From assembly GCA_020055645.1 (NCBI GenBank), contig CM034546.1, positions 37,200,001-37,264,000 of the forward strand: DNA of 64,000 nucleotides. The letters run 5' to 3'. The translations under genes were made by a program, and so were the position numbers. Below are positions 22,993 to 34,597 of this stretch, piece after piece; positions within the stretch are counted from its first letter, which is position 1; each line of letters begins with the position of its first letter. This DNA comes from Tomocerus qinae. Taxonomy: Eukaryota > Arthropoda > Collembola > Entomobryomorpha > Tomoceridae. The notes under the pieces were generated by a model that saw only the letters and a list, made by a program, of their open reading frames with translations, was not told the DNA's origin and made no database searches.

Positions 22993-23726
22993 TACAATTA
23001 CACACAAATGATGTAATATTGATTGGTAAGGTTTGCACACATTAAGTTACGCCACATTCTCTTTTTTTTACCACGGAGAGGTGCATTCCATAGTATAATT
23101 TAATTGAAAAAACAATATTAGACAACTTTATGCATTTTTTGAAACTTAAAGTTTTTGGTTGCAAAATATTTTACACTATTTATGTCGTGAATGTTTTTAT
23201 CTAGTTTTTGAGGAAGTTTACTTCCCAATTTGTTGATTTGTTTAGTGAAAATAAAATATTTGGTCTATTTAACACAATGTAATCCATATTTGCCGTCTGA
23301 TGTAAGTTACAGATAATCAAAACTGGGAGATGGTATATTTTTGTATTGGGTTATTTTATGTGCTCTTTATTTTCATTCCTGCAGAATTTTCGAAAAAAGG
23401 TTTTTTCTTCAAAAATTGATTTTTTCAAAATGTTATTTATTTTATTAAATTCGAATTTTTCGAATTTCAACTTTTTAATAAAACCTTCTCTAGAGTACCA
23501 GGTAACATAATTTTTAAAAAAGGTTTCATCAAAATCGGTTGATTGGTTCTCTTGCTAGAAATTATTCCGATTTTGGCTTTGTGGCACCCCTACCCCTGAC
23601 AGGGGCAAAAATGATTTTTTTCCTGAAAGTTGTTTTCTCCTAATATTATGAGCTACCAAAATACTTATTCCTTTTTCCTCCACTGTGTCACAAATTCTTC
23701 GACTTTCCGTTATCAAATAATATCTT

Positions 23727-24451
23727 TAAGACCTAACCTTTAAACAGTCTTTAATTCGGGTAGGTCAGAAAAAAGCAAGAATATTGAGTGGCAACACAGA
23801 CAACGAGGTACCTAAACTCGGCCAAACCAAATCGTCTTTAGAGGATCTTTTTTAACTTCAAGCAAAGAGCAAATATCTGCGCTGTTGGAAATTGTGCATA
23901 ATCCTGGTATTCTAGATTATGGGAAATTTTCGGCTTCGCCATAGGCTAAGCCGTACGGTATACTGAGAAGATGTAAAGGAAATAGTGAGAGTAAGGAAAA
24001 AGAAGAAGAAATAAAAAAACGGGAAATAAAAAGTCAAACGGGCAGAGGGAAGAAGAGGAAACAAGGGAAGAAACCCAACATATATAGACCATATTGAAGT
24101 AGATTATGTTTGACTTAATTTCGTAAAAAAAGACCAAAAATAGAGGATATGGAAATTGAAGTTGAAGAGGATATGGCTTATATTATATCCGCCATATCCT
24201 CTACAAATTAAAAAAATTCTAATAAAAATAATGAGTCAACAATCAATACCAACTACATCTGGTCTGTGATATCTGGTAACCCTTCATAGTTTAACAAATG
24301 AGCGTTACAGCTACGTTGCGTTAAACACAACAAACATTGAATTATTGAGTACCTGTTGGCTTTGTATGAAGCCTTTGAAAGATAAAATGTGTCCCCATTG
24401 TTTGAGTTTAAAATCGATCAAATTAAATGACTATATAGACTATATCGTCTG
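23727..24451. other. Intergenic
   Basis: No gene. A purine-rich stretch lies at about 23990-24075. Confidence 0.5.
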
Positions 24452-24686
24452 CCTGCTTAATTTATTACAATGTAACAAGCAATTTTATCATGACTGCTAC
24501 AAAGTAACAAACCATTTTATCATGCACGCGACCAAGTTACCAACCACTGTATCAAGAGTTAGGTTTGTTACCTTGTCTCAGCCATGATAAAATGGTGTGT
24601 TACTTTGTCGCAGCCATGATAAAATGGTTTGTTACTTTGTAGCAGCCATGATAAAATGGCTTGTTACATTGTAATATTAAGCAGAG
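24452..24686. mobile_element. Palindromic MITE built from about 31-bp subrepeats
   Basis: Arms read inwards as CTGCTTAAT...ATTACAATGTAACAAGC. Each arm is made of repeated units of the form AGTAACAAACCATTTTATCATG: two to three on the left, three on the right, in inverted orientation. Non-coding. Confidence 0.7.
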
Positions 24687-24797
24687 GATATTACAAATCG
24701 CTTCACTACCTTTATTTTAGTACATAATATAACAAATATTTCATGTACTTAAATGTTTTCTTTTTATAAGTATTATGTCGTATTTATTACTATTACA

Positions 24798-25340
24798 GAA
24801 GGGCGTACAGGTCTGTCTAGTGGTCTAAACAGCCGCTTCTCAAGCTGATGTCTGGAGTTCGAATCTCTAGAGCGCCTCAGGTCTATAAGGTAGTTAGTCT
24901 GAACTTGGGAGAAGCTGTCATTGCCGTTTATTCGTTATTAGCATTGATTTTCCTATCTTGGTGACAATATGATTATCTATCAATGCCCTGTCTGTAGTGT
25001 ATGGATTATTCTGTTGGTCTGTATACGTGCTACGAGTTCTACCTAGCACAATTCTGGACAATGGGATGCACATGAGGTGACAAGGTGGGTTGAAGTAGAC
25101 TACTATAAGTGATTTGAAGGTGGTCACTGGTGGTCGGCTTTTATGTCCCGGTCCCTCTCTGCCTGCTCACCAGATCGAGTTGCGGGACAGTGTTGAGTCG
25201 TTCCGTCTCATGGTTCAGTACTCTTCACTAAGTCTGTACACTTAGTAAAGTTGTTCCGGGAGTCACTGCAAGTAAGCCCTCGCGGCTTGAGCGGTAGTAT
25301 AGCTCTATACTTATTAATAATAGTAGCCGTGCTCTCCTCC
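24798..25340 (+). mobile_element. tRNA-derived SINE-like sequence
   Basis: The head has a plausible RNA polymerase III promoter: A box GTCTGTCTAGTGG (24811-24823) and B box AGTTCGAATCT (24856-24866), 33 bp apart. The B box lies in a correct T arm, TGGAG-TTCGAAT-CTCTA. An anticodon-like arm CAGC...GCTG precedes it, but the acceptor stem pairs poorly, so a working tRNA is unlikely. The body to about 25340 is non-coding. Other copies are needed to confirm a SINE. Confidence 0.45.
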
Positions 25341-25374
25341 TAACACACTATTACAGAAACATAACTCCATATAG

Positions 25375-26983
25375 TTATTGTTGGGGGAGCACCAAAACTT
25401 CGTGAGTATAAATGGCAGAAATACGTGTCCTGTGTAAATTTCTCTTCAGTTGGAAAAATATGGTTTTAATGTAAACAATTAGCTTGGAGGTCAGAAAAGA
25501 TTGCATGTAGGCACACCAAACTTCCCAGAAAAATACTAAAACAGACAAAATGAAACAAGCAAAATAAATAGCGAAAATTGTAAAGATGTTTGAATTATAA
25601 AAAGTCAAAGGACGTGGTTTGTCTCTGTTTAGACAATGGCGGCATTGGGTGTAATTAAAGTGATTAAAGACATCCATCCATTTGTCATGATGTCATGTAT
25701 TCTAGAAGAAAAAGTGACTCGCTCGTTACTCTCATACTTAAAGTATGAGTATTGTTGTCGTGGGCTCCAATGTATAACCGTCGTAATGGTTTGATTCCCT
25801 TCTCAATATTCCAATAAGATTCGAAATCGATGAATTTGGCTCTGTCTATCAGCAAATACGGATTTGTTGCACTGGGAAATCCATTGTTGGAAAGATTGTA
25901 GCGGAGAAACTGGTGGAAAACGAAGTTTATTGATAATGGCTGCTAACTTTCCAAGAAATATTGGGAAAATATGTGAATCCAAATGGAGCACAAATTCTAA
26001 TTTATGACCACGTCGGTTAGTGTAATCCAAAGCTGACTTTACAATTTCGATAGACACATCTTAAATATCGTCTAAAGAAACGATTTCTTGAAAAGACTCA
26101 ATTTTATTTGTATCTCTGGGTTCAGTCAAATCAGTGATGACGATACCTGCATAGCCGTAGGTGAGAACGATAAATACTAGTAGAAATGGACCCAAAACAA
26201 TTTTGAACCAAAAATATTTATGCATTTTTTTTGAAAACCCGCAATTGTTGCAGAGTGCATAAGCACAGCAGGTGAACATGAACTGATGAATTTCGTTGTG
26301 CTTCAGATATAATGTTAGTTGAAAGAAAGATGTTACAAGGAATATTGTAGACAAAATCCCTATCCAAGCATGGAGTTAGAATGGACAGATGTAGCCGTAG
26401 AAAGACACACTCTCATCCTCCAGAATCACACATTCAATGAACCCAAACTTCCTTTTGAACGAGAAAATACACATTTGTGTTTTTAAACATTTTTAGGCCA
26501 CTCGGAGCAGTAAAATACAAGTAGATAATATTTTCTGAATGAATCGTAAGGATTGAACCTAAATTTAGATCTGTATTTTGGTATTAATAGATCAATCGGA
26601 TTGCTTGAAATAAAATCCACAAAAATATGCGAAATGCATATTAATCGGTAATACAAATTTGGTAATGTTGCTTTCCAAGGACAGCCGTGATATCCGTAAC
26701 GCCCTTCATTTAATTCCATTTCCTGTTCTGTCACATTTGCATACCTTCGGCTTAAAATCCTTTTCAATGAATCAACATTCGTTAGTGAATATGGAGTTTT
26801 TACTTTGATCAGATCTTCTAATTGCGATGTAGTTTTAGACGTTTCGTAATACAATATGTTGATATGACAGTCTCTCTCGATTGACATTAAATTCTCTAAT
26901 TTGCCACCACAAACAATTCTTTGTGAACCACCAAAAACAATCAGCAAAATAATTCCTATCCACTGTCTGCTCCAAATACTCAT
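25375..26983 (-). pseudogene. Divergent ionotropic receptor, broken
   Basis: Starts with ATG at 26983 and a clear signal peptide (MSIWSRQWIGIILLIVFGGS). The extracellular part runs to about 26483, then the frame changes. A second section (26354-25803) has hydrophobic segments, including FWFKIVLGPFLLVFIVLTYG, followed by ITDLTEPRDTNKIESFQEI, which matches the IR pattern of helix, then L-x-x-P and I-x-S-F-x-x-L/I. It is interrupted by one in-frame stop at 26058-26060. A third section in another frame (25677-25375) ends in a helix IFTIFAIYFACFILSVLVFF and a basic cytoplasmic tail. At least two frame changes and one stop. Distantly related to the other IRs here. Confidence 0.65.
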
Positions 26984-28547
26984 TATTGAAATCAATTTTC
27001 AAGATGTGACTAAAGTTCTGATAATTATCTGGTAACTGCCAATTTCTGATTCGAAAGATTTCTAAACAATTGGTATTATTTGTTTGGATTATATACAGCG
27101 TATTAAATGCTAAGTGGGTTTTCGTAGTTGAACAACGTATAGTCTATAATATATTTGTTAACATTTGCAAAGGTTTGATGCTACCTTTGGCAAAAATGAA
27201 ATTATTAAAGCTTACCTTTTTTGTGAAATGTTGGTTTAGTAATACTACATAGTATCATTATACTTTAGTATAATCATTTAAGGTTCCTATTATTCCATGT
27301 GTGGGATCATTTTGCCCATTTACATTGAAATTTGCACCAGAATACCCACTATAGCTTCATTATTACAGGATGTAGGTCCTGTGACACCGGCTAGTTGGAA
27401 ATAGTATTTGACTAAATCATTGAGACTTCACTTATTTTATTACTTTCAAACATTTCAGTATAAAGTTATTTTTTACACCAGTCCCTTGAATTCGACATAA
27501 TATTCCATGTTTTTGCCATTAAATGGATTTAGTTTAAATAATTAATTTTGAAATACGAACTGTCTCAATCTTAAATTAATCCCATGGAAAAAACACATTT
27601 TGGTATGCTGAAAAATTGTAAATTTACAAACTAAATATTAGGAAATATAACCTTAATTAAGGTTAGTTTGCTATGCCTATCCCAATGAAAGCATTTAAAT
27701 TTATAATTAAATTTAGCGTCGGATTATTGAAACGAACTATTGGTATTATTGTAAGCAATTAAGTAATTAAATTCACGAAATCGACCATATACTTAATTAT
27801 TACTTTAAGACATGTAAGTATCTACCCTGCAATAAACAAGAAAAAGGATGTCACATATATAGAAGACTTCGGCACTTCGGCGTATCATATCTAAATTATT
27901 TAGTGTGTAAACAGAAGTCAATGATCGACATTATATTTGTATTTAATGCTCATATTAGCTTAAAATTTGTTTTTTTAAATTTTCTTATAGCTTAGGCGAT
28001 CAAAATAAATGTGCTTGATAAGTGGAATTACTTGTGGATTGAATTATATTTTCTTAAGTCAGCAGTCGTGATAGTAGTTCAAGTATCACAACTATTTATT
28101 TAATGTTGTATGCTTTGACGTTTGACTCTTGTGGCAAATTATTACATATATATATATCGTGGTCTGAGATAATGTGTCTATATTCTATACATATTCTTTG
28201 CCGTGTAGTAGAGTATTTATAAGTGGATTTGGGGTGTCATAAAACTATTATTATTAGACATATTCAAGCTACTATCAAAATATTTAGGCTCCTTTTATCA
28301 AAACTGGAGCACGTAGCACGAAACACAACAAACACTAAATAAAGCATATATACCTACTGTTGGCCGTTGATAATGTCTATAGAATATTTGAAACATTTAA
28401 AACAGACTTTGGTGAGAGCAAAGTGGAGAAATGTGGTGTGTAATTGGGCATACTTGCTGGCTGCATGCACGAGAAATTAAAATGGTTTGAATTAAAAATA
28501 CACTTTAAAAAGGGAATATCTATACACTCAAAACCTAATTCCCATTT
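26984..28547. other. Intergenic
   Basis: No gene or repeat recognised apart from a short TA run near 28146. Confidence 0.5.
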
Positions 28548-28640
28548 TCAGTAGACATTAACCTACCGATTCCGATTGCACTAATTATAAAACTTACCAT
28601 TTCGAGTAATTTTGCTCACACCAATTTAATTACAGTCAAA
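28548..28640 (+). repeat. Relic of a gustatory-receptor 3' flank
   Basis: About 60 bp (ATTGCACTAATTATAAAAC followed by GAGTAATTTTGCTCACACCA) match the 3' flanks of both gustatory receptors at about 10405-10463 and 13473-13530. No receptor coding sequence remains upstream. Same orientation as the pair. Confidence 0.65.
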
Positions 28641-28839
28641 TCTACATTTGCGAACCTACACGGATAAAGGGGGCATAGTAGTGAGGGACACACGGGCATA
28701 AGTATCTAAATTTCAAAAATTTTACCTAATTTTTATATCTTTTAGTGTGGGTTTCTGCTTATTTTGACCGAGCTTGAACTCCAATTGAAACATCACATTC
28801 CACAATAAATTAAATTAGTAACTTATTAACTTATTATTA

Positions 28840-28984
28840 GTTGTGTTTAAATCTGAGAAAAAGAGAGGATTTTTTCCAAAAAAGGCCAAAAACCATAAGT
28901 TTTTCGCGCTTCATTCGCCTATGTCTTCTTTTTGACATTATTTTTTGGTGCGGCCCCTTGAACAAATTTCTGGATACGTGCCTG
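28840..28984. mobile_element. MITE fragment, CAGGNACGTATC family
   Basis: The right end reads, from the other strand, CAGGCACGTATCCAGAAATT, as in the copies at 5302-5462 and 50408-50567. The left end is not clear. Confidence 0.5.
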
Positions 28985-30560
28985 AATATGATTCACCTTT
29001 CCAAAATAGCTTCAGTTAAGTCATGTACATAAGCATCAAGCATACTAAACTTTAGCATTGGTGTTATGGCGAATATTAATCAGAAAACTAGCCGCAAACT
29101 TCGTGCGAAAATCATATCATATTTATCCAATTAATGATTAAAGTCAATGTGTAAAATACATTCAGCAAAAATTAATTTGCATATTATTTTACTTATTTCC
29201 TTTGTGTTGTTACAAGAATTTGTGGGTATAACCCTTGACGTGAGAAGTTGCAAAAATGAGTCGGAGTATAGAGGTAATAAAAATAAATGTACGGCTTGTA
29301 GCAATCGACGATAAACTCTTTTAATATGCAAACAGTAGGAGGAAACCGTATGCCAAAAAGTCGTCTCACGAATGCCAAAAAATATAGAAACATTAAATAA
29401 GCTAGAAAACGTTGTTATTTCCTTCTATGTGGCCACAGGAAGGGTAAACAGGTCACCTTAATTTATATTTGATTAAAATGTTTTTTCAATTGATGAATTA
29501 TATTGGCACGTTCTTATTGCTTTGATAGAACCATATATCTTTACTATAAATATTACAATAATACACTACAATATACTATATTGTTTGAAAGCAGAATAAG
29601 ACAACCAATACTTTATTCTACTGTGGGGCAATAAGAAATCGCTTTTTCGATGGATTCTATCGGTGGTAATTTTATTTGCCAACTATACTGAAGGTGTCAT
29701 TCACATTTTAATGCTGTGAAGGAAAATCCAGGCTTTTATAAACTTCTACCGAAGTTTGCAACATATTATCTATATATGTGTATCATATTATGGACATTAT
29801 TTATTCATTAATAGTATTCAATGCAAAACCAATTCTAACAGGTCAGAACACTGATAGACAACTTTTGTTGTAGAAGATATTTTGAAAAGTTAGTTGAGAA
29901 TATTTTCCCTTGTAACTTTTCAAAATATCTAAGTTCGATTAGATTTTCGTCAAAAAAGGTTTCCTGCCTCAATATTAGGTTTCCTACCTCGATATTAGTT
30001 AGAATTTCGCTAATTAATTTTACTTATTAGTTTCTATTATCTAAAGAACAAGCGAAGATTCCGATAAGGAAATATGTATGGTAATGCGAATTAAAGAATC
30101 GGTCCCACTAATGACAATGGAAACAGTTATTTTCATACAGAAAATATATGTGCCAATATACAATTTTAATTAGCCTTGAATAAGCACCAGAAGTAGAAAT
30201 TATGATTTAGCAACAAAGAAGCACTAAATGCCAATTACTGGCATTCTTATCACCACATTCACGAACGGAAACAGAGTTTTTCACTATTTTAATTCTAGAA
30301 ACTGTTGCATGACTAAATATTTAGATTAGTGTAAGTAGTATTTTTATTCAGGAGCATGAAAACACGTGTAGATGTTTTTTATTTATTATTTCTATTAGTG
30401 TTAAAAGCCAAAGGGAAACCAAATGGCAACCTAATTTTTTTAAGAAATCCAAGTCATGGTCATGGATTGATAAAAGTGTAATAACACTGTGCTGGGTATA
30501 AGATTTGATTGCATGAGTTTGTCCCATATCATAACGTAAAACTGGGATCAGTGTACGCCC
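28985..30560. other. Intergenic
   Basis: No gene. A short hairpin lies at about 29875-29931 (AGATATTTTGAAAAGTTA against its complement) and is followed by a duplicated TTTCCT(G/A)CCTC(A/G)ATATTAG. Confidence 0.5.
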
Positions 30561-30740
30561 TCCCACTGTGAGGATGGGAGAAATGCACTGTTAGAAATGG
30601 GAGGTGGGTGTGAATTAAGGAAGGTGGGAGATATGGGAGAAAGGGTTATTTGGGGTAATTTGGGCACCTAAAATCGCCCGCTAAATTCAAATAAGTGGGA
30701 GCTTCTCCCATTTCTCCCATTATTCACACCCTCCCGAAAT
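30561..30740. repeat. G-rich inverted repeat (possible MITE)
   Basis: GGGAGGTGGGTGTGAATTAA and GTGGGAGATATGGGAGAAA on the left pair imperfectly with GGAGAAATGGGAGAAGC and GGGAGGGTGTGAATAATGG from the other strand on the right. Non-coding. Confidence 0.45.
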
Positions 30741-30966
30741 AGCTTTTATAGCATTATGTATTATTTAACTTTATTAAAAGTCTTTTTGAACAAAACGCAA
30801 ACTTGTGACCCTCCAGGACCCTGTAAGAATTTTAGGCAAAAAAATCAAAATTGAAAACGGAAGAGTTTTTGAGTTTTCCTTGATTTCCTAAAAAAATAAA
30901 ATTTGAATGGTTTTGTACTCAACTCAATGTAAATAGATCGAGTTCATGCCAAATTTCGCTAGATAC

Positions 30967-32605
30967 CAAAGTAAGTAAGTAAGTAAGTAAGTAAGTAATT
31001 GCTTTATTGTCAAACAATTTCAATTCAAATTAAAAAATTTGAACTGTTTTCCAAAAAGGGACACTCCCAAACATAGACACGAATTACAAAATGTACTCAG
31101 AAAGAATTATACAAAGTTTACAGAGAAATACATTTTTGGTATCATATCGAAAACCAACATTTTTTTATAAATATAAAGTTGTGACACAGAATGCAATAGT
31201 TTAACCAACACTTCTTAAAGATATAAGGTACTCACGCAGTGAGGTTTTAAAACTACTAATAGATTCGATTGATTTTAATTTATCCGGTAATTCATTCCAA
31301 AATTTAGTCACACGATGATTGGAAAAAGAATGGCTTAAAATTTTCAGTATTGAATGAAGGAAGAACAAGGTTGTTAGAAAATTTTTGAAGAATGACTCAA
31401 ATTGCGTGTTTAGTAAGTAGAGAACGTAATTCTTCAGGATAGAAAGACGGATTTTTTACTAATTGAAAAAAGGAAGTAGTAAAGGGTCGAATATACAGAT
31501 AGCTCTGAAGCAGATAATAAATTGAGACTTTTTTCATACAGAGTGTACATGATTACGGATATTTAATGTTTACCCACAACGAATACGTAATAATTTTTTA
31601 TATCCATAAAAGTATACAATTAAAAATTCGTCGACAATTTTTGAATTTACTTGTTCAAATTATTAGCAGAAGTAGCAGAATAAATGGAAATACCAGTAGT
31701 CAATAATAGAGACTACGAACGCCTTAAACAATGTAATAACAGTAATAGCATTAGTAGCTGAAATTATAAAGCGCCTAAATCTTAAGAAGGTTAAAACACG
31801 GCGATAGGAAATCTTTTGGCAAATATGGGAAACAATGTTTATCAAAGTCAAGATTTTTATCTAGGTATATACCTAAGTACTTAAACGTATCAACCCTATA
31901 CCAATTCATCATTGTTAGCTTAGAAATAATCACATACTACTGCATATATCTTTCTTTGTATGTTTGCATCGGCTATTTTCAAAGACAACAGAAAAAAGAC
32001 TTCACCCAATTAGGAGTAGAATTGTTCATCAGTTGCACCAATTATCAAGATTGCTCATGGAATTTACAATTTCATTTGACCAAACTTTGTGCATCTTCTT
32101 TGACTATAATGTTTCCCAACATCATCGGCATAAAGTGCAATAGGTGTTTCCATATAAGGAAGCAAGGTCACTAATATAAAAGCAATATGTCAAAGGACCA
32201 AGTATACTGCCTTCAGCACAGCCACCCAATACATCATATGGGTCAGAAATGTAGGTATTAAGCTTAATACATATGCTACGGTCAGTAAAATAGCTGGTTA
32301 ATATTTTAAGTAAGTATTCAGGGATTTCAAACTTATTTTTCATTTTTTTAATTAGTAGTACATAGTTTACTGATGGAAAAGCCTTTTTTAGGTCATAAAA
32401 AGGAACACTTACATAATTTTTATTATCTAAACCAGTATGGATTTGAGATGTTAAAGAGATCAAGGCGTGAGTAGTTGACAGATTACGCCTAAAACCATAT
32501 TGGGATACGAATACTAGTCCAGAATTAAAAAGATACCTCGACGGAGGGGTGGCTCCCCTTAAAATACAAGCATAATGGTCTAAATGCATGATGGAAAATT
32601 GAGAA
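30967..32605 (-). mobile_element. 5'-truncated LINE with (ACTT)n tail
   Basis: The - strand codes for reverse-transcriptase motifs in order: QYGFRRNLSTTHAL, FYDLKKAFPSVNY, GCAEGSILGPLTYCFYISDL, and, one frame over, PIALYADDVGK carrying the YADD catalytic box (about 32110-32130). Frame changes follow; later open pieces (for example 31663-31851) fit the post-RT region. The 3' end reads GACAATAAAGCAATTACTT and then (ACTT)n, seen on + as (AAGT)n at 30972-31000. The motif style and tail suggest a Jockey/CR1-group non-LTR element. The 5' part, with the endonuclease, is absent beyond about 32605. Confidence 0.85.
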
Positions 32606-32819
32606 GCGGAAAATATAGAAACTCTGGTTCTAATCTAATTAGCAGGATATGTGTACATTACGGATGCACAATACAGTTAATGCATTACACTGCTTTTGAA
32701 CTGATACTCAGAATCAAACTAATTACTTCACCTCATTAAAGCAATGACATTTATATGTATGTAATGTACTACTTTGATAAAGGGAATAAAATTTTCTTAT
32801 TTCTTTCCTTATGAACATC
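32606..32819. other. Upstream region of the multi-defensin gene
   Basis: No gene. Probable regulatory region of the gene at 32908. Confidence 0.4.
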
Positions 32820-32828
32820 GTATATAAA
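32820..32828 (+). promoter_or_regulatory. TATA box of the multi-defensin gene
   Basis: GTATATAAA lies 80 bp upstream of the ATG at 32908, which would put transcription start near 32850 and give a 5' leader of about 55-60 nt. Confidence 0.55.
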
Positions 32829-32907
32829 TGGCAGCATTCTTCGCATTTTATTACTCCTCCACAGAAATTGATTATTTCCTCCTAAATTTACCAGAATAAT
32901 AAATAAA

Positions 32908-33923
32908 ATGTTGAAGTCCATATTTGCAGTTACTGCACTGCTTACAATTCTTTCCATTCCATATGGCGTGAAATCTGAAGAGGATTCATACGACGAAAGT
33001 GACAGTTTTAAGTCAGAGGATGCTCGTAAGAATTTCTCATTTCCTATTTCTGAATTCATTTTTGGTCACTTAACTGGATCCAATTTAAACTATGTCTGAT
33101 TTCTATTTTTTATCCTAGGTGAAGTCCGTCAAAATGGTGGTGTCTGTGGAAACTACAATGACGCAACTTGCCAAAGGTATTGCAGGGAGAATGGATTTCA
33201 AAGACATCAATGCACATCCGACAAATGTGCTTGTCAATCATCAAGTGGAAATGGATTCTGCGGAAATTACAATGAAAATACCTGTCGTAGTAACTGCTTA
33301 AGCCAAGGATTCCATACACATCGTTGCACTTCAACACAATGTACCTGTCAAAAACTAGTGGCGGAAGCAGCTGGGGAAATGGCGGAAACAGCGGGGGGAA
33401 TGGCGGAGTCAGCGGGGGGAATGGCGGAAGCAGCGGAGGAAATGGTAACATCGGTTGGGAGAACGGTGGAAACGGTGGTGGCCGGGGCTACTGTGGCAAT
33501 TATAACGAAAACACTTGCCGCGATTATTGCCGACGTCAACAATTTCAAAATCACCAATGTACTTCAACTAAATGTACCTGTCAGTCATCAAGTGGCGGAG
33601 TCAGCGGTGGGAATGGCGGAGTCAGCGGGGGAAATGGCAACATCGGTTGGGAGAACGGTGGAACCGGTGGGGGCCGGGGCTACTGTGGCAATATGGACGA
33701 CAATACTTGCCGCAATTATTGCAAACGTCAACAATTTCAAACTCACCAATGTACTTCAACTAAATGTACCTGTCAATCATCAAATGGTGGAGTCAGTGGG
33801 GGGAATAAGTATTGTGGAAACTACAATGAAGACACATGCCTGGAATATTGTCAGAGAAGGAACTTTCAGAGACATCGTTGTACTGCTGATAAGTGTACTT
33901 GCCAATCAGGAAGTCCTTATTAA
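32908..33923 (+). CDS. Secreted protein of five CS-alpha-beta (defensin-type) domains with Gly-rich linkers
   Basis: Exon 1 is 32908-33025; a 93-bp intron (GTAAGA...CCTAG) ends at 33118; exon 2 runs 33119-33923. Residues 1-23 are a signal peptide (LKSIFAVTALLTILSIPYG), then an acidic stretch (EEDSYDESDSFKSEDAR). Five six-cysteine domains follow, each about 32 residues with spacing C-x7-C-x3-C-x9-C-x4-C-x-C, for example CGNYNENTCRDYC then HQCTSTKCTCQ. C-x3-C with C-x-C is the arthropod/fungal defensin signature. Domains 2-3 and 3-4 are separated by runs of GGN, GGV and GGS triplets plus NIGWENGG; the last linker is short. The two coding parts of exon 2 are in different frames: a one-base gain or two-base loss falls in the CAAAAACTAG stretch near 33345-33355, between domains 2 and 3. 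Expected role: secreted antimicrobial precursor, perhaps processed into single defensins. Poly(A) signal AATAAA near 34056. Confidence 0.8.
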
Positions 33924-34509
33924 AATATTCGCTTTCAATACCCTCAAACTATAATATGTTTGATATTATTATACAAATTTCTAATACTCTTGTAATAACT
34001 TATGTAATAATCTCATCCTTTTTTCCTTGTGAATCAGAAACAACTTTTGTTCGAAATAAAATCGCTAGCATAGCCTGGGTCTTATGTCATATTATCTCTT
34101 ATTCACTCTTACCTGACAAAAAAGGCTTATTTTTAGTTTTAATTGCATTTTAACTAAACTATTTTCTATACATTGAACATTAAATTTGTTTAAAAATAGC
34201 ATACTTTAACTTTTAGTATTGACTTCTTATCGAGATGATTTTAGTAGCTCAATATCACTTTGCTATTGAACTTTCTCAAAATCAGCTTTTCTGTGTCATC
34301 ATTGGTTACCTTTACAGTGTTTTTCTCAACATACAATAAACAATGATATGGGGATAATGAATTGGTTTGTGACGATGCATTAATAATTTACTGGTGAACT
34401 TCAATGAAATGGAGAGAAAATAATGCAGGTCTTATATTGACTTCCTTCCCCGATCAAGGAGGGCTCCTGGTTTTGAGTTAGTAGTGAATGGAGAAGAGAA
34501 GGATACATA
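33924..34509. other. 3' flank of the multi-defensin gene
   Basis: No further gene. Contains AATAAA near 34056. Confidence 0.5.
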
Positions 34510-34586
34510 GGCTTCAGGTGAGCACGAACAATATACGAGTTCGCGGTTCATTGATCACCTTTGTTCGTGCTCACTGAAGCGCGAAC
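34510..34586. repeat. Short hairpin repeat
   Basis: GCTTCAGGTGAGCACGAACAA at the left pairs with TTGTTCGTGCTCACTGAAGC at the right; ACGAGTTCGCG in the loop pairs with CGCGAACTCGT just outside. Two alternative hairpins therefore overlap. It ends next to the hAT-type element at 34598. Confidence 0.7.
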
Positions 34587-34597
34587 TCGTCTATTAT

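Larger units (their letters stand above)
15020..23726. mobile_element. Large inverted-repeat (foldback) element, left arm split
   Basis: The right arm 23312-23726 (about 415 bp) is the reverse complement of 15020-15281 followed by 21438-21592. The left arm is thus broken into two pieces by about 6.16 kb of other DNA. The arms pair closely, sharing for example CTCTAGAGAAGGTTTTATTA (left, 15251) and GAATGAAAATAAAGAGCACA (left, 21524). The core (21593-23311) holds a degraded mariner-like element. The outermost bases (AGATATTATTTGATAACGG) do not show a target duplication I can be sure of. Superfamily unknown. Confidence 0.75.

Noticed and set aside
24345-24587. Open frame with several CxxC pairs
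   Set aside because: It overlaps the palindromic MITE and has no conserved domain.
24798-24880. A functional tRNA gene
   Set aside because: T arm and boxes are good, but acceptor stem pairing is poor and the arm lengths are irregular.
33348-33954. Alternative frame rich in MAE/AGE repeats across the defensin gene
   Set aside because: The glycine-rich and cysteine-bearing frame carries the conserved domains; the other frame is a shadow of the same repeats.
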